A stretch of 64,000 bases of DNA from Richelia sinica FACHB-800 (GTDB lineage: Bacteria; Cyanobacteriota; Cyanobacteriia; Cyanobacteriales; Nostocaceae). Of this stretch, positions 63,021 through 64,000 are shown in pieces; within the stretch, counting starts at the first letter, position 1; each line of letters starts with the position of its first letter. The notes beneath the pieces were generated by a model that was not told where the DNA came from, ran no database searches, and saw only the letters and a program-made list of their open reading frames with translations. Where the stretch lies: positions 1-64,000 of the forward strand of contig NZ_JACJTT010000009.1 in assembly GCF_014698825.1 (NCBI RefSeq), given 5' to 3'. Both the position numbers and the translations under genes were made by a program.

Positions 63021-64000
63021 ATGCCTAAGAATTTGCTAGAGCAACTACGGGAAGTGACTGTTGTAGTAGCAGATACCGGAGATATCCAAGCTATTGAAAA
63101 ATTCACACCTCGCGATGCCACTACCAATCCCTCTTTGATTACTGCTGCGGCACAGATGCCAGAGTATCAGGATATTGTTGACCAAACTTTACTTAAGGCC
63201 AAGAAGGACGCAGGTGCGAAAGCTAGTCAAGCAGATATTGTTTCTTTAGCTTTTGACCGCTTGGCGGTTTCTTTTGGTTTGAAGATTCTGCAAATTATTC
63301 CTGGTCGAGTTTCTACAGAAGTAGATGCTCGCTTGTCTTACGATACAGAAGCAACCGTAGCTAAAGCACGGGATTTAATTGCTCAATATAAAGCTGCTGG
63401 TATTTCTAAAGAGCGGGTTTTGATTAAAATTGCTGCAACTTGGGAAGGAATCAAAGCGGCGGAAATTCTAGAAAAAGAAGGTATTCACTGTAACTTAACT
63501 CTACTATTTGGTTTACACCAAGCGATCGCCTGTGCTGAAGCTGGTGTCACCCTGATTTCTCCTTTCGTTGGTCGCATTCTCGACTGGTACAAAAAAGAAA
63601 CTGGAAGAGATAGCTATCCTTCAGCGGAAGACCCAGGGGTATTGTCTGTCACCACAATCTATAACTACTACAAAAAATTCGGTTACAAAACCGAAGTTAT
63701 GGGCGCAAGTTTTCGTAACATCGGCGAAATTATCGAACTGGCCGGTTGTGATTTGTTAACAATTTCTCCTGGATTATTGACAGAATTGCAAAATACTGTT
63801 GCTGAATTACCACGCAAACTCGACCCCTCCAAGGTTGCAGGTTTGTCAATTGAAAAAATCAGCATTGATAAAGCTACCTTTGACAAGATGCACGCTGCTG
63901 ACCGCATGGCATCTGAAAAGCTGGCAGAAGGTATTGATGGTTTCACCAAAGCCTTAATTACCCTAGAGCAATTGTTGGCGGAAAGATTAGCTCGTCTTGA
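63021..64000 (+). CDS. tal: Transaldolase (runs off window end)
   Basis: The frame starts at ATG 63021 with GGAG seven bases upstream ([20 protein letters not shown]) and is open to the window edge after 326 codons. It has the transaldolase signature [14 protein letters not shown] near residue 34, the Schiff-base lysine region [18 protein letters not shown], and [15 protein letters not shown], all of the TalB-type class. It exchanges dihydroxyacetone units between sugar phosphates in the oxidative and reductive pentose-phosphate cycles. In Nostocales tal is usually followed by zwf and opcA; here that region is beyond the window. Confidence 0.95.
   Translation, partial: MPKNLLEQLREVTVVVADTGDIQAIEKFTPRDATTNPSLITAAAQMPEYQDIVDQTLLKAKKDAGAKASQADIVSLAFDRLAVSFGLKILQIIPGRVSTEVDARLSYDTEATVAKARDLIAQYKAAGISKERVLIKIAATWEGIKAAEILEKEGIHCNLTLLFGLHQAIACAEAGVTLISPFVGRILDWYKKETGRDSYPSAEDPGVLSVTTIYNYYKKFGYKTEVMGASFRNIGEIIELAGCDLLTISPGLLTELQNTVAELPRKLDPSKVAGLSIEKISIDKATFDKMHAADRMASEKLAEGIDGFTKALITLEQLLAERLARL

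Overview
The window is chromosomal DNA of a filamentous, very probably heterocyst-forming cyanobacterium (Nostocales). The evidence is dense HIP1 palindromes (GCGATCGC) in and between genes, plastid-like photosynthesis genes (ycf3, ycf20, a high-light-inducible protein), short tandemly repeated sequences typical of Nostoc and Anabaena (GGTGACA and AACTTCTGC units), and a tandem small-RNA array that looks like NsiR1, the nitrogen-stress RNA of heterocystous strains. Most of the window is ordinary core genome in small operons, broken by short accessory or decaying segments.

Layout. 1-10 kb: a transposase edge beside a 5'-shortened hydrolase, selO, D-glycerate 3-kinase, ycf20, a lipoprotein, a family-39 glycosyltransferase, ChaB, and a phospholipase-D-like lipoprotein. 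10-18 kb: cysteine desulfurase, an SLH/glycosyl-hydrolase-like protein, tRNA-Ser(GGA), 2Fe-2S ferredoxin overlapping a nuclease, inositol-monophosphatase family gene, J-domain protein, hisZ, 4Fe-4S ferredoxin and a LivF-type ATPase. 18.9-20.9 kb: an AT-rich two-gene Septu-type (PtuA/PtuB) defence module. 21-25 kb: Tat-type carbonic anhydrase, a broken AAA-like ATPase, an FtsH-like protease domain without ATPase, and a secreted four-repeat protein. 25.0-25.87 kb: seven tandem copies of a ~57-nt terminator-ended RNA gene with a ~135-bp period. 26.3-26.9 kb: a hicBA toxin-antitoxin operon whose hicB is interrupted by a 155-bp MITE-like element.

27-37 kb: Orn/Lys/Arg decarboxylase, a polytopic membrane protein, a second cysteine desulfurase, a response-regulator diguanylate cyclase abutting a 1401-aa CBS/PAS/GAF hybrid kinase, and a carotenoid oxygenase. 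38-49 kb: an EAL-domain remnant, sbcC, an SH3 protein, queF, small conserved cyanobacterial genes, the SRP RNA, YciI, a 2'-5' RNA ligase family gene, a high-light-inducible gene preceded by an HLR1 (RpaB) box, aroA, gatC and ycf3. 49.7-54.9 kb: a giant Ser/Thr-kinase-AAA-GAF-diguanylate cyclase. 56-59 kb: a decayed MmeI-like type IIG restriction-modification gene. 60-64 kb: gap, pyk and tal (running off the end), all on the + strand: central sugar-phosphate metabolism.

The main second-look items are the NsiR1-like array with no hetF in the window, the Septu module, the element insertion that rewrote the HicB C-terminus and separated it from HicA, and two genes (restriction-modification, AAA-like ATPase) caught in decay. 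All names come from reading translated motifs by eye; no database search was run.
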